The notes beneath the pieces are model-generated. The model was not told the origin of the DNA. It was given only the letters and a program-made list of their open reading frames with translations, and did no database searches. Below, in pieces: positions 34,565 through 43,554 of a DNA stretch of 56,572 nt. Position 1 is the first letter of the stretch; each line of letters opens with the position of its first letter. The position numbers were made by a program, and so were the translations under genes. This DNA comes from Bacteroidales bacterium (lineage in GTDB: Bacteria > Bacteroidota > Bacteroidia > Bacteroidales > F082). The stretch covers positions 1-56,572 of the forward strand of contig CAAGIO010000020.1 of the NCBI GenBank assembly GCA_900769945.1. Direction: 5' to 3'.

Positions 34565-35143
34565 TTATTTGTTATTAGCAAGGAAATCAATGAGTTTAGC
34601 TGTTGCTTTTCCTCTGTGGGAAATCTTGTTTTTCGTTTCCATAGTCATTTCTGCGAACGATTCTTTAAATCCGTCAGGTTGGAAAATAGGGTCGTATCCG
34701 AAGCCTTTGTCACCATGTTCCTCGGTGAGAATCTTCCCGTTGACTATGCCTTCAAAGAAATATTGTTGTCCGTCAAGGTTAAGGGCGATGACGGTTCTGA
34801 ACCTTGCGTTTCGGTTTTCAATACCTTCCATCGTTTTTAGTAGTTTAACGACATTGTCGTGATAGGAGCAGTTTTCGCCTGCGTAACGTGCGGAAAAAAC
34901 TCCCGGCTCTCCGTTAAGTGCCTCTACTTCAAGACCAGTGTCATCGGCGAAGCAGTTAAGATGGAAGTTGTTGGTTACAAAGTCGGCTTTGATTTTTGCG
35001 TTGCCTTTTATGTTGTCGGCATCTTCAATAATTTCCTCGTTGCAGCCGATGTCAGAAAGACCTAATATCTCGTAATTGTTGATGATACTTCTTATTTCTT
35101 CGAGTTTATTCTTGTTATGTGTGGCGAATACAATTTGTTCCAT
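34565..35143 (-). CDS. rdgB: dITP/XTP pyrophosphatase RdgB (Ham1)
   Basis: RdgB hydrolyses dITP, XTP and related non-canonical purine nucleotides to monophosphates and keeps them out of DNA. From the ATG at 35143 the protein has 192 residues. It shows FATHNKNKLEEI (4-15) with the phosphate-binding residues, FADDTGLEVEALNGEPGVFSARYAG (about 64-88) with the catalytic Asp, GFGYDPIF (about 146-153), and SHRGKA near the end. The stop of ung lies 2 bp upstream, and the PKD gene follows after 7 bp, giving an ung-rdgB-PKD operon. Confidence 0.96.
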   Translation of the reverse strand: MEQIVFATHNKNKLEEIRSIINNYEILGLSDIGCNEEIIEDADNIKGNAKIKADFVTNNFHLNCFADDTGLEVEALNGEPGVFSARYAGENCSYHDNVVKLLKTMEGIENRNARFRTVIALNLDGQQYFFEGIVNGKILTEEHGDKGFGYDPIFQPDGFKESFAEMTMETKNKISHRGKATAKLIDFLANNK

Positions 35144-35145
35144 GG

Positions 35146-35829
35146 TTATAATATTACGTCCCATTTTATCGGGGATATTCCGTTGCTTGATAGATATGTG
35201 TTTGTTTGAGAGAAGTGTCTGCAGCCGAAGAATCCTCGGTTGGCTGATAATGGTGATGGGTGTACAGTCTTGAGAACCAAATGTTTTCTTGTGTCGATCA
35301 GTTTCTCTTTAGCGATAGCGTAGTTGCCCCATAGAAGGAAGACTATATGTTCTTTTTTTTCAGATAATGCGTTAATTGCTGCGTCAGTGAATCTTTGCCA
35401 GCCAATACCTTGGTGTGAGGCGGGGTTGTTTGCCCTTACTGTGAGGCAAGAGTTCAGCAGGAGGACTCCCTCTCTTGCCCAGCTCTCAAGGTTCCCGTTT
35501 GTTGGAATAGGCATCCCGATGTCGGATTGAAGCTCCTTGAAGATGTTTTTTAGGCTTGGAGGCGGCATAATTCCGTTTGGTACTGAGAATGCAAGACCAT
35601 GCGCCTGCCCTACATTGTGATACGGGTCTTGACCTAATATCACCACCTTTACTTTGTCGAAAGGAGTAAGGTTGAAAGCGTTAAATATCAGTTGGGAAGG
35701 CGGATATACAATATATTGTCTTTTCTCTTGTATCAGAAAAGACTTTATTTCATAGAAATAAGGCTCCTCAAATTCTTGTTTCAGCACCTCATACCATGAT
35801 GATTCAATATCCGGTTTTTTTATTTCCAT
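35146..35829 (-). CDS. ung: uracil-DNA glycosylase, family 1
   Basis: Ung removes uracil from DNA, starting base-excision repair. The 227-residue protein has the water-activating motif GQDPYHNVGQAHGLAFSV (about 65-82), LLLNSCLTVR with the uracil-contacting Asn (about 129-138), LLWGNYA, and the DNA-intercalation loop HPSPLSANRGFFG (about 190-202). All catalytic positions are present. It is the first gene of a leftward operon with rdgB and pairs functionally with it: one clears wrong nucleotides from the pool, the other removes uracil from DNA. Confidence 0.97.
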   Translation of the reverse strand: MEIKKPDIESSWYEVLKQEFEEPYFYEIKSFLIQEKRQYIVYPPSQLIFNAFNLTPFDKVKVVILGQDPYHNVGQAHGLAFSVPNGIMPPPSLKNIFKELQSDIGMPIPTNGNLESWAREGVLLLNSCLTVRANNPASHQGIGWQRFTDAAINALSEKKEHIVFLLWGNYAIAKEKLIDTRKHLVLKTVHPSPLSANRGFFGCRHFSQTNTYLSSNGISPIKWDVIL

Positions 35830-35858
35830 TTATTGAAAAATTTTTTTCTTAGCGTGTA

Positions 35859-35866
35859 CAAAATTA
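35859..35866 (-). promoter_or_regulatory. candidate -7 box of ung-rdgB
   Basis: On the minus strand TAATTTTG (35866-35859) fits TAnnTTTG, 29 bp before the ung start codon. No clear -33 element. Confidence 0.45.
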
Positions 35867-35910
35867 GAAAAAATATCGTTTCTTTGTAAGAAAAAAATAA
35901 AATTGTCATC

Positions 35911-36039
35911 ATGAGGAAATTAGCATTGTTATTGGCGTTAGCATTCGCTTTTGGAGTTGTTTTTTCGTCTTGTGTCCACACTTCTTCGTGCCCTGCGTAT
36001 GGTGAATATCAACAATATCAGAAAGAGAATGTCTATTGA
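35911..36039 (+). CDS. 42-residue lipoprotein with CPAY motif
   Basis: A short gene coding for 42 residues. A basic start (MRKL) and a hydrophobic core are followed by VFSSC, a good lipobox with Cys21. The mature peptide of 22 residues contains a second Cys in CPAYGEYQQYQKE. TTTCTTTG at 35879-35886 is one mismatch from the -7 consensus and lies 24 nt upstream. A strong terminator follows at 36091-36121. Promoter-like box, start, lipobox and terminator in order support a real gene. Function unknown; very short lipoproteins with a CPAY-like motif seem to recur in Bacteroidota, which is recollection rather than a search result. Confidence 0.75.
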   Translation: MRKLALLLALAFAFGVVFSSCVHTSSCPAYGEYQQYQKENVY

Positions 36040-36090
36040 TTGTTACGCTTGCTTTTTTGATTAATGAGCAGGCGTGATTTCCGTTAAAAT

Positions 36091-36121
36091 AAAAAACAGG
36101 TGCCAATGGCACCTGTTTTTT
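36091..36121. terminator. bidirectional terminator
   Basis: CAGGTGCC (36097-36104) pairs with GGCACCTG (36108-36115) across AAT, flanked by six A and six T. It works in both directions and serves the small lipoprotein gene (plus) and the large T9SS gene (minus). Confidence 0.92.
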
Positions 36122-36141
36122 ATTTCTCGGCTTTAATAATA

Positions 36142-39009
36142 TTAGTAAACCAAAATCTTTGCTGTGTTAGTTTTGTTGCCAGCCTGCATGCGGACGATAT
36201 ATGAGCCGTTTGCGAGGTTCTCTGTTGAGAATGCGATTGTGTGTTCGCCTGCAACGTATGTTCCGAGTTCGCTGTTTGCTACCATGCGGCCTGCGAGGTC
36301 GAAGATCTGGTAGCTAACCTCAGCTGTCTCATTGATATTGATGTTCATGTATCCGTTACCTCTTACTGGGTTTGGATAGATGTTGAGAGGCAATGTGTTT
36401 GCCATGACGTTCTCTTCAACACTGTAGTCGCCCGGATTTACCCAGTATGAGTCACATTTGATGATACCGTTGCCGTATGTAGCAGCGTAAATCATACCCT
36501 CGTTGAAGATGCCCGGATAAACAATTGTTGTTGTGTCGCCGACTTCGTCAATGAGATATTCGTAAGCGTTATCGTGGTTAGGCATGATGGCTTGTTTGAG
36601 ATCCATCACAGGAGCTGTAGCAAATGCTAATTCCCAACCGTTATCTGTTGCTGTATAGATACCTTTCTCTGTTCCTAACATGGCTTTGCCGTCTGCTTTA
36701 TTGATGATGCTTGCATAAACAGGAGCCTTTGGAAGGTTCTGTTGTTTTGAAGTGAATGTTGCGCCACCATCAACTGACTCATAAACGTAGTTGTCATTGC
36801 CATAGTTGCCTAATGTAACGATGATGTTGTTGTCGTTGTTAGGGTTCATTGCTATGCTTGTGATTGCTTGAGCGTTAAAGTCGAATGCTATCTCTTCAAA
36901 GGTGACGGCTGTTGTCACTAATTCTTCTGTAACAGCTTGGTTGAGACCTGTTGCCTTATAGAGTTTGCCGCCCACTGTACCCACGAATGTGATGTCACCG
37001 TTTGCGCTGACTGTAAGTGCTGAAGGTATTCCGTCGATGTTACCGATACTCCACCATGCTGTCTCTTGGTTGAACATCAAAGCGTTCCTTGAAATATAGA
37101 GTTTGTTCTTTATGGCGCATACCATTGTGGCAGTAATTCTGTCTTGAATCATAATAGAGTCGCCATTTGCAAGGTTGCTTGTGAATGTATAGCTGAAAGG
37201 ATAGTTGCTGATGTTGCTGTTGATATATTCTACATCGCCTGCTACATAGTCTTTCTTTGCATAGAATTTCACGCTGTCAACTGAATAGATGTCGTTATAG
37301 TTCTCAAAGAGTACGAATGGAGTCTTGAAGGCATCTGAATTTGTGATTGTTCCTGATGCAACGAAGTTTGAAGCATCGTAGTCCTCTCCTGAAGTCTCTG
37401 ATCTCTGGATAGGATTATCGAGGTTTCCTGTTCCTGAGACGAAGATGTAGTCAGGGTTGATTGTTGATATTGCGCAAGGGCCGCCGGCGTAGTCTTTTGT
37501 GAAGAAGCCGAACTGTCCGTTGGCTGTTGTTGTCATGTCTGGGTTAGGGAAGATTGCTCTACCTGTCATAACGTTGTTAATGTTCTCATCGCCAAGAATG
37601 TTGATTGTGCCGTGGTCGAGGCTGGCTCCGAGTACTCTGTTGCAGTCGCCACCGAATGCGACGTTCATCATACGTGTCACTGACTGGTGTAATTCCTCTG
37701 TGATGAAGTAGCGGTTGCAGCCAACAAAAGAGTATTCATCTTGTGCGAAAGTGCCTTTGAACACGCCGCCTTCTGTACCAATGAAGAACTTGTTAGTGTT
37801 GTTTGGAGCGAAGATGATGTTCTGTACTCCCTCGTGTACGTAGATGCTTGCCATATCTGTTGTTCCGCTTAAAGAAATCTGGATAGGTCTGTAGCTATTT
37901 GCTCCTGATGATGTTACGTCTTCTAAGGCCCAGATGTCGTCGCTACCGATAAGAAGCTTCCTTGGGTTGTTTGGATACACTGTCATGAATCCGTTGTAGT
38001 CGGCAGTCTTTCCAAAAATAGGATACATTGATGTAGATGATAATGCTACGTTCCATTTCTGTGCGTTGTCGTCTGTGAAGTAGATGTTGCCTGCTGCGTA
38101 TGCGTTGCTCTCTACCTTAAGATATGCGATATACATGAAGTTCGCATCTGTTGTTGACATTGCGATGATTTTAGGATTTGTGTCGGCTGGAAGTTGCTCT
38201 GTGCCTGTAATCTTCTCGAAAGCACCACCTTGTCTTGAGAGATAAACGTCGGCTGCGTCGGCTGCGAGCATGTCGCCTGCATTGTTAGCCTTGATGCTTA
38301 CAAACGAGCCTGCTAACACGTTTGTCCATGTTGCGCCGTTGTCTGCACTCATCATGATTCCTCCATCTGTGGCGGCGTAAATCTTGCCTCCAGAGATAAG
38401 CATGTCGTTAACGAATGCCCAGCCGTTTGTCGCTGTCGGTTCTGTCTGTACAAGCTTCTCAAGATTCCCGTTTGCAAATCTGTAGATACCTGTTCCTGCA
38501 AAGCTTGTCTCTTCGCCAAGGCTCTCAAGACCGTTAATCTTTGCCGCTCCACGACCGTCGCCTGTTCCAATAAATAATGAACCGTCCTCAGCCTGTACCA
38601 TGCAGCTTATGTTGAGGTTGGTCTCTGAAACCTGCTGGAAGGTGATGCCGTTGTTCGTTGTCTTGAATATATGGCCTCCCATTGTTCCGATGTAAACGGT
38701 CTGTCCTGACGCGTCGTTCTTGTCAAAGACCATCGCTCTTGTGAGTGCTCCGAAGTTGTCCGGACCGGCAACAATCCAATTCATCTCGCCTTCTCTTGTT
38801 GCCTCTTCGCTGTTTATCATTAGTGCCGGATCGATTAATCCTGTCTCTTGATTGGCCCTAATGCTCTTCATATATGAAGAAAATGTAGGCTCTGAACCAT
38901 TTCTTGGTGTGTACCTGCCTTGAACTTTAGCGGTGTTTTCTGCCAAACCTGCTTGAGTTAACATCATGGTTATCAAAAGCATACTTAAAGGTAAAAATCT
39001 TTTTCTCAT
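36142..39009 (-). CDS. large T9SS beta-propeller protein
   Basis: A 955-residue secreted protein. A signal peptide (about 1-23, ending GLAE) is followed by repeated propeller blades with the sortilin/BNR-like pattern: VYIGTMGGHIFKTTNNG, LFIGTGDGRG, IYAATDGGIMMSADNGATWT, YVYESVDGGATFTSK, AMLGTEKGIYTATDNGWEL. The C-terminal sorting domain (about 875-955) has LNIYPNPVRGNGYMNI, YQIFDLAGRMV and LANGSYIVRM. Propellers of this type are common in secreted glycan-active or adhesive proteins, but no catalytic signature is seen. It has its own consensus promoter and terminator, so it is a single-gene unit. It probably stays on the cell surface or is released. Confidence 0.9.
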   Translation of the reverse strand: MRKRFLPLSMLLITMMLTQAGLAENTAKVQGRYTPRNGSEPTFSSYMKSIRANQETGLIDPALMINSEEATREGEMNWIVAGPDNFGALTRAMVFDKNDASGQTVYIGTMGGHIFKTTNNGITFQQVSETNLNISCMVQAEDGSLFIGTGDGRGAAKINGLESLGEETSFAGTGIYRFANGNLEKLVQTEPTATNGWAFVNDMLISGGKIYAATDGGIMMSADNGATWTNVLAGSFVSIKANNAGDMLAADAADVYLSRQGGAFEKITGTEQLPADTNPKIIAMSTTDANFMYIAYLKVESNAYAAGNIYFTDDNAQKWNVALSSTSMYPIFGKTADYNGFMTVYPNNPRKLLIGSDDIWALEDVTSSGANSYRPIQISLSGTTDMASIYVHEGVQNIIFAPNNTNKFFIGTEGGVFKGTFAQDEYSFVGCNRYFITEELHQSVTRMMNVAFGGDCNRVLGASLDHGTINILGDENINNVMTGRAIFPNPDMTTTANGQFGFFTKDYAGGPCAISTINPDYIFVSGTGNLDNPIQRSETSGEDYDASNFVASGTITNSDAFKTPFVLFENYNDIYSVDSVKFYAKKDYVAGDVEYINSNISNYPFSYTFTSNLANGDSIMIQDRITATMVCAIKNKLYISRNALMFNQETAWWSIGNIDGIPSALTVSANGDITFVGTVGGKLYKATGLNQAVTEELVTTAVTFEEIAFDFNAQAITSIAMNPNNDNNIIVTLGNYGNDNYVYESVDGGATFTSKQQNLPKAPVYASIINKADGKAMLGTEKGIYTATDNGWELAFATAPVMDLKQAIMPNHDNAYEYLIDEVGDTTTIVYPGIFNEGMIYAATYGNGIIKCDSYWVNPGDYSVEENVMANTLPLNIYPNPVRGNGYMNININETAEVSYQIFDLAGRMVANSELGTYVAGEHTIAFSTENLANGSYIVRMQAGNKTNTAKILVY

Positions 39010-39059
39010 ATCATGTGATTTAATTAATAAATACTATGTTAGTTCATAATTTGAGGTTT

Positions 39060-39090
39060 CAAAAATACGATATTTTTTTAATGTGCGCAA
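39060..39090 (-). promoter_or_regulatory. promoter of the large T9SS gene
   Basis: On the minus strand TTG (39090-39088), a 20-nt spacer and TATTTTTG (39067-39060) match the consensus. The start codon lies 50 nt downstream, leaving a leader of roughly 45 nt. Confidence 0.75.
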
Positions 39091-39144
39091 AAAATTTTTA
39101 TTTTTTTTGTTCTCTGCAGTAAAAAAGTGTGTCGTATATTCTGA

Positions 39145-39906
39145 TTAATATTTTATTGATGTTGACGAAGGTACCCATCCTATGCTCCCGTCTGCGATTT
39201 TTATCTTGTCCCAATCGCGTTCACTATCCATGACCAACACCTTGCTCCCCTCGTGAAGCACAAACAAATCTACTCCTGATGACGATGGCGAGCTCTTCAC
39301 CGTGATTGTCGGGACAATGACAATAGCCTCGTTATGCGAATTTAATAGGGTGTGCTTCTGGTACGAGATTATCAAGGTGCAAATAAATAACGCAGCAAAA
39401 ATGATGTTTGTGAAGAATGTCGCCTTCTTTACGCCTATCTTTCTTGTTGTTATATAGAAAAATATTGACATCATTGTCAGCGCAAATATTATTAATGAGG
39501 TGATAGCCCATGCGTCGGCCGTCAGCTGGTTGCTGATGTTGTTCCATATTCTTGTCAGGAAGAAGACGGGCAGCGGTTCTATCTTGTCGGTTATCAGAGC
39601 GTTGGCAATGGATAGGTTTTCTTTTACCTCTTCGTTTGTGGGGTCTATCTTTAACGCTTTCTCATAATTGAGTATCGCCATGGGATAGTCCTTCAGCTTG
39701 AAATATGTGTTCCCCATGTTGTATAGCAATGGAACAGATGTGTATCCCTCGTCGATGATGCTTTTGTATATCACCAACGCACTGTCGTACTTGCTCTCAT
39801 TATAATAATGGTTTGCTTGCATAAACGCCTGCTCCTGAATGGTCTGCGCCTCGCTTGCCATACACCATAGCATCGCGATAATGAATATATATTTCTTTGT
39901 TTTCAT
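39145..39906 (-). CDS. batE: aerotolerance protein BatE (TPR and SH3)
   Basis: A 253-residue protein with a signal peptide (about 1-20), two or three TPR units (about 25-100: ALVIYKSIIDEGY, LLYNMGNTYFKLKDYPMAILNYEKALKIDP), two transmembrane helices (about 131-151 and 164-182), and a C-terminal SH3-like domain (about 195-253, ending DGSIGWVPSSTSIKY). This matches BatE of the Bacteroides aerotolerance operon. It is the last of eight genes and starts 21 bp after batD. TPR and SH3 domains suggest a scaffold for the BatA/BatB complex; the molecular role is not established. Confidence 0.9.
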   Translation of the reverse strand: MKTKKYIFIIAMLWCMASEAQTIQEQAFMQANHYYNESKYDSALVIYKSIIDEGYTSVPLLYNMGNTYFKLKDYPMAILNYEKALKIDPTNEEVKENLSIANALITDKIEPLPVFFLTRIWNNISNQLTADAWAITSLIIFALTMMSIFFYITTRKIGVKKATFFTNIIFAALFICTLIISYQKHTLLNSHNEAIVIVPTITVKSSPSSSGVDLFVLHEGSKVLVMDSERDWDKIKIADGSIGWVPSSTSIKY

Positions 39907-39927
39907 CTCTAAAAATTTTTTATTCTA

Positions 39928-41748
39928 CTAATGAAGTGCTTTCTCTGCCTTTGTGATTATCTCCATGCCTTTCTGGAAGATATCATCCATCTTTTTGTTT
40001 GGATCGCCGGGCGCGAACCTCGCGAACTCGCAGCTGTTGAGCAGCTCCACGAACTGGTTGGTGATGTCCTCTGGTACTTTCTTGTCGAGCATCATCTCTT
40101 TTACAGTGTCCATGGATAATTGTGAACGTGTGATGTTCAGCTTGTCGGAAATGTATCCCCAGAGTGCCTGCGACATCTCCTCATAGAAATGTCCTTGGTC
40201 CTTTATCTTGAGATAACGTTGTGCGTTCTTCAGCCTGCGGCTGGCGATCTTCGTGGCTTTCTTGTTACGTACAAGTGTCTGGTTGCTGTTGAACTTGTTG
40301 ACTCTCTTAAACATGACGATAGCGATGACGAACACTGACAGTATCACCGCTGCGATGATGAAGTACAATGACGATGCGAAGAGCAGTCCCCCTTTTTTTT
40401 GTAGTTTGCCTTGTGTCATGATATGCCTGATGTCGCTGCCTATCACTTTTATAGCTTCTTGTCCGCCCGCATATATCACGCCGGAACCTCTGTCGCCCTC
40501 ACTCTTCTCAACATGTATGCTGGTGTTGTCGGAATATAGTGTTACATATCTGTTCTTTGCTGGGTCGAAATAAGAGAATTCTGTGGGTTCTAAGTCGAAA
40601 TCGCCTGATACTCTTGGTATTACAACGTATTCGGCTTTCTTGCTTCCGCTTATTCCGTACGAGTTGTTCTTGGTGTTGGTGGTTATTTTGGGCTCATAGA
40701 CCTCGAAATCTGGAGGGAAGTTGGGTTTAGGAAGCTCTAACAGCTCTATGTTCCCTTTTCCTGATACCGTGTATGTCACTGTGAAGGCGTCGTTCGACTT
40801 CAAGTCGGTCTTGTCAGTCTTAGACGTGAAGGTGAACTGACCCACTGCTCCCTTGAAACTCTGAGGCTTATTGTTGTTTGGTAGCGTCTTCACCTCTATG
40901 TTTATTGGCTGTGACTTGATTTCTTTCTTGACGTTTGTATAAGAGGAGCCCATGATGCCGCCGAAGAAATTGTCGAACGGGTCATAACTATTCTGTTGAG
41001 GTCTTTCTTTTTTTATCTGTGCTATGCAGCTGATGTCTAATGGGTCGATGGTGAGTGTCCCTGCTTTCTGAGGGATAAGCACCATCTCCTGTATCGTGGC
41101 GACGTGGTATTCCACGTTATCCCTTATTATTGAAGAATGCTGTATGGTGCCGTTGTTGTCGGTGATGTCTTTTGTCCAGAATCCCGAATATGACGGGGCT
41201 TTGGAGATGGTGAGGTTTGACACTGGGATGGTGAAATAAATCTTGTATGTCAGTGTTATCTGCTCTCCAATGTATGCAGTTTTTTTGTTTGGGACGGCTT
41301 CGAGGAAGACGTCTCTCGTGTTTGTGTTGCTTGTGCCGGTGCTTCCTCCCGAAATGGCAGTGTTAGGGTTCTTTGTGACGGTGACCTCGGCTGTGGTGCT
41401 GTTCACCTTCTGCCTGCCTACTGAAATGGTCGCCGCCGGGATGGTGAATGTCCCTTCTTTTATCGCTCTCAGGTAGAACGAGAATGTGTGGGTGTTCGAT
41501 TTCGTCACCGAGCCGTTTATTATCTGCACGCTCGAGCTGGAAGATGAGAACGGCCCTCCTACAACCTCGAACCCGTTGAAGTTGGGCGCCTCGAAGTTCT
41601 TGCCCTCACCGTTTAACTCGTATGAGACCTGAAACTGCTCGCCCACTACAACGTTTTTCTTGCATAGTACTTTAAAGTCAACATCGTTCTGCGCCGATAA
41701 CGCTGATAATGTCATTAAAAACAATAATAATATTCCAATCTTTCTCAT
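39928..41748 (-). CDS. batD: aerotolerance protein BatD
   Basis: A 606-residue protein with a signal peptide (about 1-19), a large periplasmic part of several beta-sandwich domains (about 20-430) with BatD features such as EQFQVSYELNGEG and FTVTYTVSGKGNIELLELP, a transmembrane helix (about 457-477), and a cytoplasmic helical tail (about 490-606). It lies between batC and batE with 19-21 bp gaps. BatD has been linked to oxidative stress tolerance in Bacteroides and virulence in other bacteria; its biochemistry is unclear. Confidence 0.92.
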   Translation of the reverse strand: MRKIGILLLFLMTLSALSAQNDVDFKVLCKKNVVVGEQFQVSYELNGEGKNFEAPNFNGFEVVGGPFSSSSSSVQIINGSVTKSNTHTFSFYLRAIKEGTFTIPAATISVGRQKVNSTTAEVTVTKNPNTAISGGSTGTSNTNTRDVFLEAVPNKKTAYIGEQITLTYKIYFTIPVSNLTISKAPSYSGFWTKDITDNNGTIQHSSIIRDNVEYHVATIQEMVLIPQKAGTLTIDPLDISCIAQIKKERPQQNSYDPFDNFFGGIMGSSYTNVKKEIKSQPINIEVKTLPNNNKPQSFKGAVGQFTFTSKTDKTDLKSNDAFTVTYTVSGKGNIELLELPKPNFPPDFEVYEPKITTNTKNNSYGISGSKKAEYVVIPRVSGDFDLEPTEFSYFDPAKNRYVTLYSDNTSIHVEKSEGDRGSGVIYAGGQEAIKVIGSDIRHIMTQGKLQKKGGLLFASSLYFIIAAVILSVFVIAIVMFKRVNKFNSNQTLVRNKKATKIASRRLKNAQRYLKIKDQGHFYEEMSQALWGYISDKLNITRSQLSMDTVKEMMLDKKVPEDITNQFVELLNSCEFARFAPGDPNKKMDDIFQKGMEIITKAEKALH

Positions 41749-41767
41749 CGTGTTTCTCTGTTTATTG

Positions 41768-42496
41768 TTACCAATCTTTCTGAATCTTGCGTTTCTGCAT
41801 CTTTGCAGCTTTGGCCTCGTTCATCTTGTCCATCGTCTCTTTCTCCTGATTTTCTAAAGCCTTCAGCATTCTTTCAGCATCTTCCTTCGACATCTGCTGC
41901 TGTTGCTGGTTTTGTTGTTGCTGCTCGTCGTTTTGCTCCTGTTGCTCCTGCTGGCTTTGTTGTTCTTGTTGGTTCTGCTGCTGGTCGTCATTCTTTTGCT
42001 GCTTGTTATCCTGCTTTTGCTGCTGGTCGTCCTGCTGTTGTTCTTGTTCTTGCTGTTGCTGCTGCATTATCATTTTCTGGCGCGCGTACTCAAGGTTGTA
42101 TAGTGCGTCTTCGTCTTCTGGATTGAGCTTCAGGCTGTTCTTGAAGGCGTCGAAGGCCTCCGAGTACTTCTGCTGCTCCATCAGGCTGTTGCCGAGATTA
42201 TAATATGCCTCGGCCCCCATCTTCTCCGGAACATTCCTGTCCGTCACGCTTTGGTAACTGCTCGCGGCATCTTCATACTTCTTCTGCTGATAATAGACGT
42301 TCCCAAGGTTGAACTGCGCCTTGTCGTTGTATTTCTTGTCGAGCGAGCTTTTGTATTCTGTCTCTGCCACGGTGTAGTCACCTTTGTTGTATGCCCTGTT
42401 GCCTTGACGGATGTGGCTTTCCTTCGTTTGCGCGTTGATGGTGGCGGCAGACGACAGCAGAAGCAGGGTGATTAGTATTTTGTCTTTAGCTATCAT
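41768..42496 (-). CDS. batC: aerotolerance protein BatC (TPR, Gln-rich)
   Basis: A 242-residue protein with a signal peptide (about 1-22), TPR units (about 27-130: GNRAYNKGDYTVAETEYKSS, NLGNVYYQQKKYEDAASSYQ, NLGNSLMEQQKYSEAFDAFK), and then a strongly Gln-rich region (about 135-200) broken by Glu, Asp, Asn and Lys. The end is basic and Met/Lys-rich. The Gln-rich part corresponds to degenerate CAG/CAA-type triplets at about 41885-42070. Gln-rich BatC tails occur elsewhere, but length varies. The start overlaps the batB stop by 4 bp. Confidence 0.9.
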   Translation of the reverse strand: MIAKDKILITLLLLSSAATINAQTKESHIRQGNRAYNKGDYTVAETEYKSSLDKKYNDKAQFNLGNVYYQQKKYEDAASSYQSVTDRNVPEKMGAEAYYNLGNSLMEQQKYSEAFDAFKNSLKLNPEDEDALYNLEYARQKMIMQQQQQEQEQQQDDQQQKQDNKQQKNDDQQQNQQEQQSQQEQQEQNDEQQQQNQQQQQMSKEDAERMLKALENQEKETMDKMNEAKAAKMQKRKIQKDW

Positions 42497-43545
42497 TTGT
42501 TTGGTTCGAAAAAGTTAAATCTTGATTCCCATTCTTTCTTTCCTGACGAAAGTAAAATCTCGATGATGAGAAGGATAATGGCTGCTCCAACAAACCATTG
42601 GAACTGGTCATCGTAGTCGGTGAACACTTTTGACTCTATCTCTGCTTTGTCGGCTGCCGCTATCTCTTCATAAATCTTGTCGAGTCCTACGTTAGAGTTG
42701 CTTGCCCTGACATATATTCCGTCTCCAATCTCCGCAATCTGCCGTAGCAGGTTGTCGTCGAGCTTGGTGATGATGATGTTGCCTTCCTTGTCTTTCTTGT
42801 AACCGAGTTTCTTGCCGTACTGGTTATAGATGGGTATTGGCGCGCCTTCTTCAAGACCCATGCCTATGGTGTAAATCTTTATTCCTGCCTTCGCTGCTTC
42901 CTGTGCTGCCTTCACGGCGTCTCCGTTCTCATGGTCTTCTCCGTCGGATATGATGATGATAGCCTTGCTGTGGTCGTTTTGGCCGAATGATTTTACAGCG
43001 AGGTCGATGGCGCGGCCGAACTCGGTGCCTTGTGCCGGAATCAAATCGGTGTCAACCGTCGAGAGAAACATCTTGGCGGCAGAGTAGTCCGTCGTTATCG
43101 GCAGCTGGACGTATGCGTTACCGGCAAAGACTATTATCCCTATCCTGTCACCACCTAACTTGCTGATTAGCTTGTTGATGGCTTGCTTCGAGCGTTCAAG
43201 GCGGTTCGGTGCGATGTCTTCCGCGTGCATGGAGTTTGAGATGTCAACGCAGATGAACAGGTCAATGCCCTCTCTCTTCACCTTCTCCATCTTCGAGCCC
43301 GACTGCAGGTTGGCGGCACCTATAATAAGAAGGGCGATAATCGTGGTGAAAATGATGAACTTTGTGTTCGCCCTCGCCGATGAATAGTTCGGTACGAGAA
43401 GTCCTCTTAACCTGATGTTCGCGAAACGCTGGAACTGTTTCCTGTTGTGGAGACGAAGAAGAATATATGTAGCCACCATTACCGGGATTACCAGCAGGAA
43501 ATACAGATATTGTGGGTTTTCAAATCTTAATATATTGGTTTCCAT
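42493..43545 (-). CDS. batB: aerotolerance protein BatB (vWA domain)
   Basis: A 350-residue membrane protein with two N-terminal transmembrane helices (about 11-30 and 62-79), a von Willebrand A domain (about 94-290), and a C-terminal helix (about 316-335). The metal-ion-dependent adhesion site is complete: DISNS with Asp101, Ser103 and Ser105, a Thr in QLPITTD, and IISDGEDHENG. The domain should face the periplasm and bind a partner through the metal. BatA (332 residues) is a close paralogue 9 bp upstream, so BatA and BatB may form a pair. Confidence 0.94.
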   Translation of the reverse strand: METNILRFENPQYLYFLLVIPVMVATYILLRLHNRKQFQRFANIRLRGLLVPNYSSARANTKFIIFTTIIALLIIGAANLQSGSKMEKVKREGIDLFICVDISNSMHAEDIAPNRLERSKQAINKLISKLGGDRIGIIVFAGNAYVQLPITTDYSAAKMFLSTVDTDLIPAQGTEFGRAIDLAVKSFGQNDHSKAIIIISDGEDHENGDAVKAAQEAAKAGIKIYTIGMGLEEGAPIPIYNQYGKKLGYKKDKEGNIIITKLDDNLLRQIAEIGDGIYVRASNSNVGLDKIYEEIAAADKAEIESKVFTDYDDQFQWFVGAAIILLIIEILLSSGKKEWESRFNFFEPNK

Positions 43546-43554
43546 GATATTACG

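Noticed and set aside
41885..42070. Non-coding microsatellite
   Set aside because: The CAG/CAA-like triplets are the in-frame Gln-rich tail of batC, interrupted by other codons.
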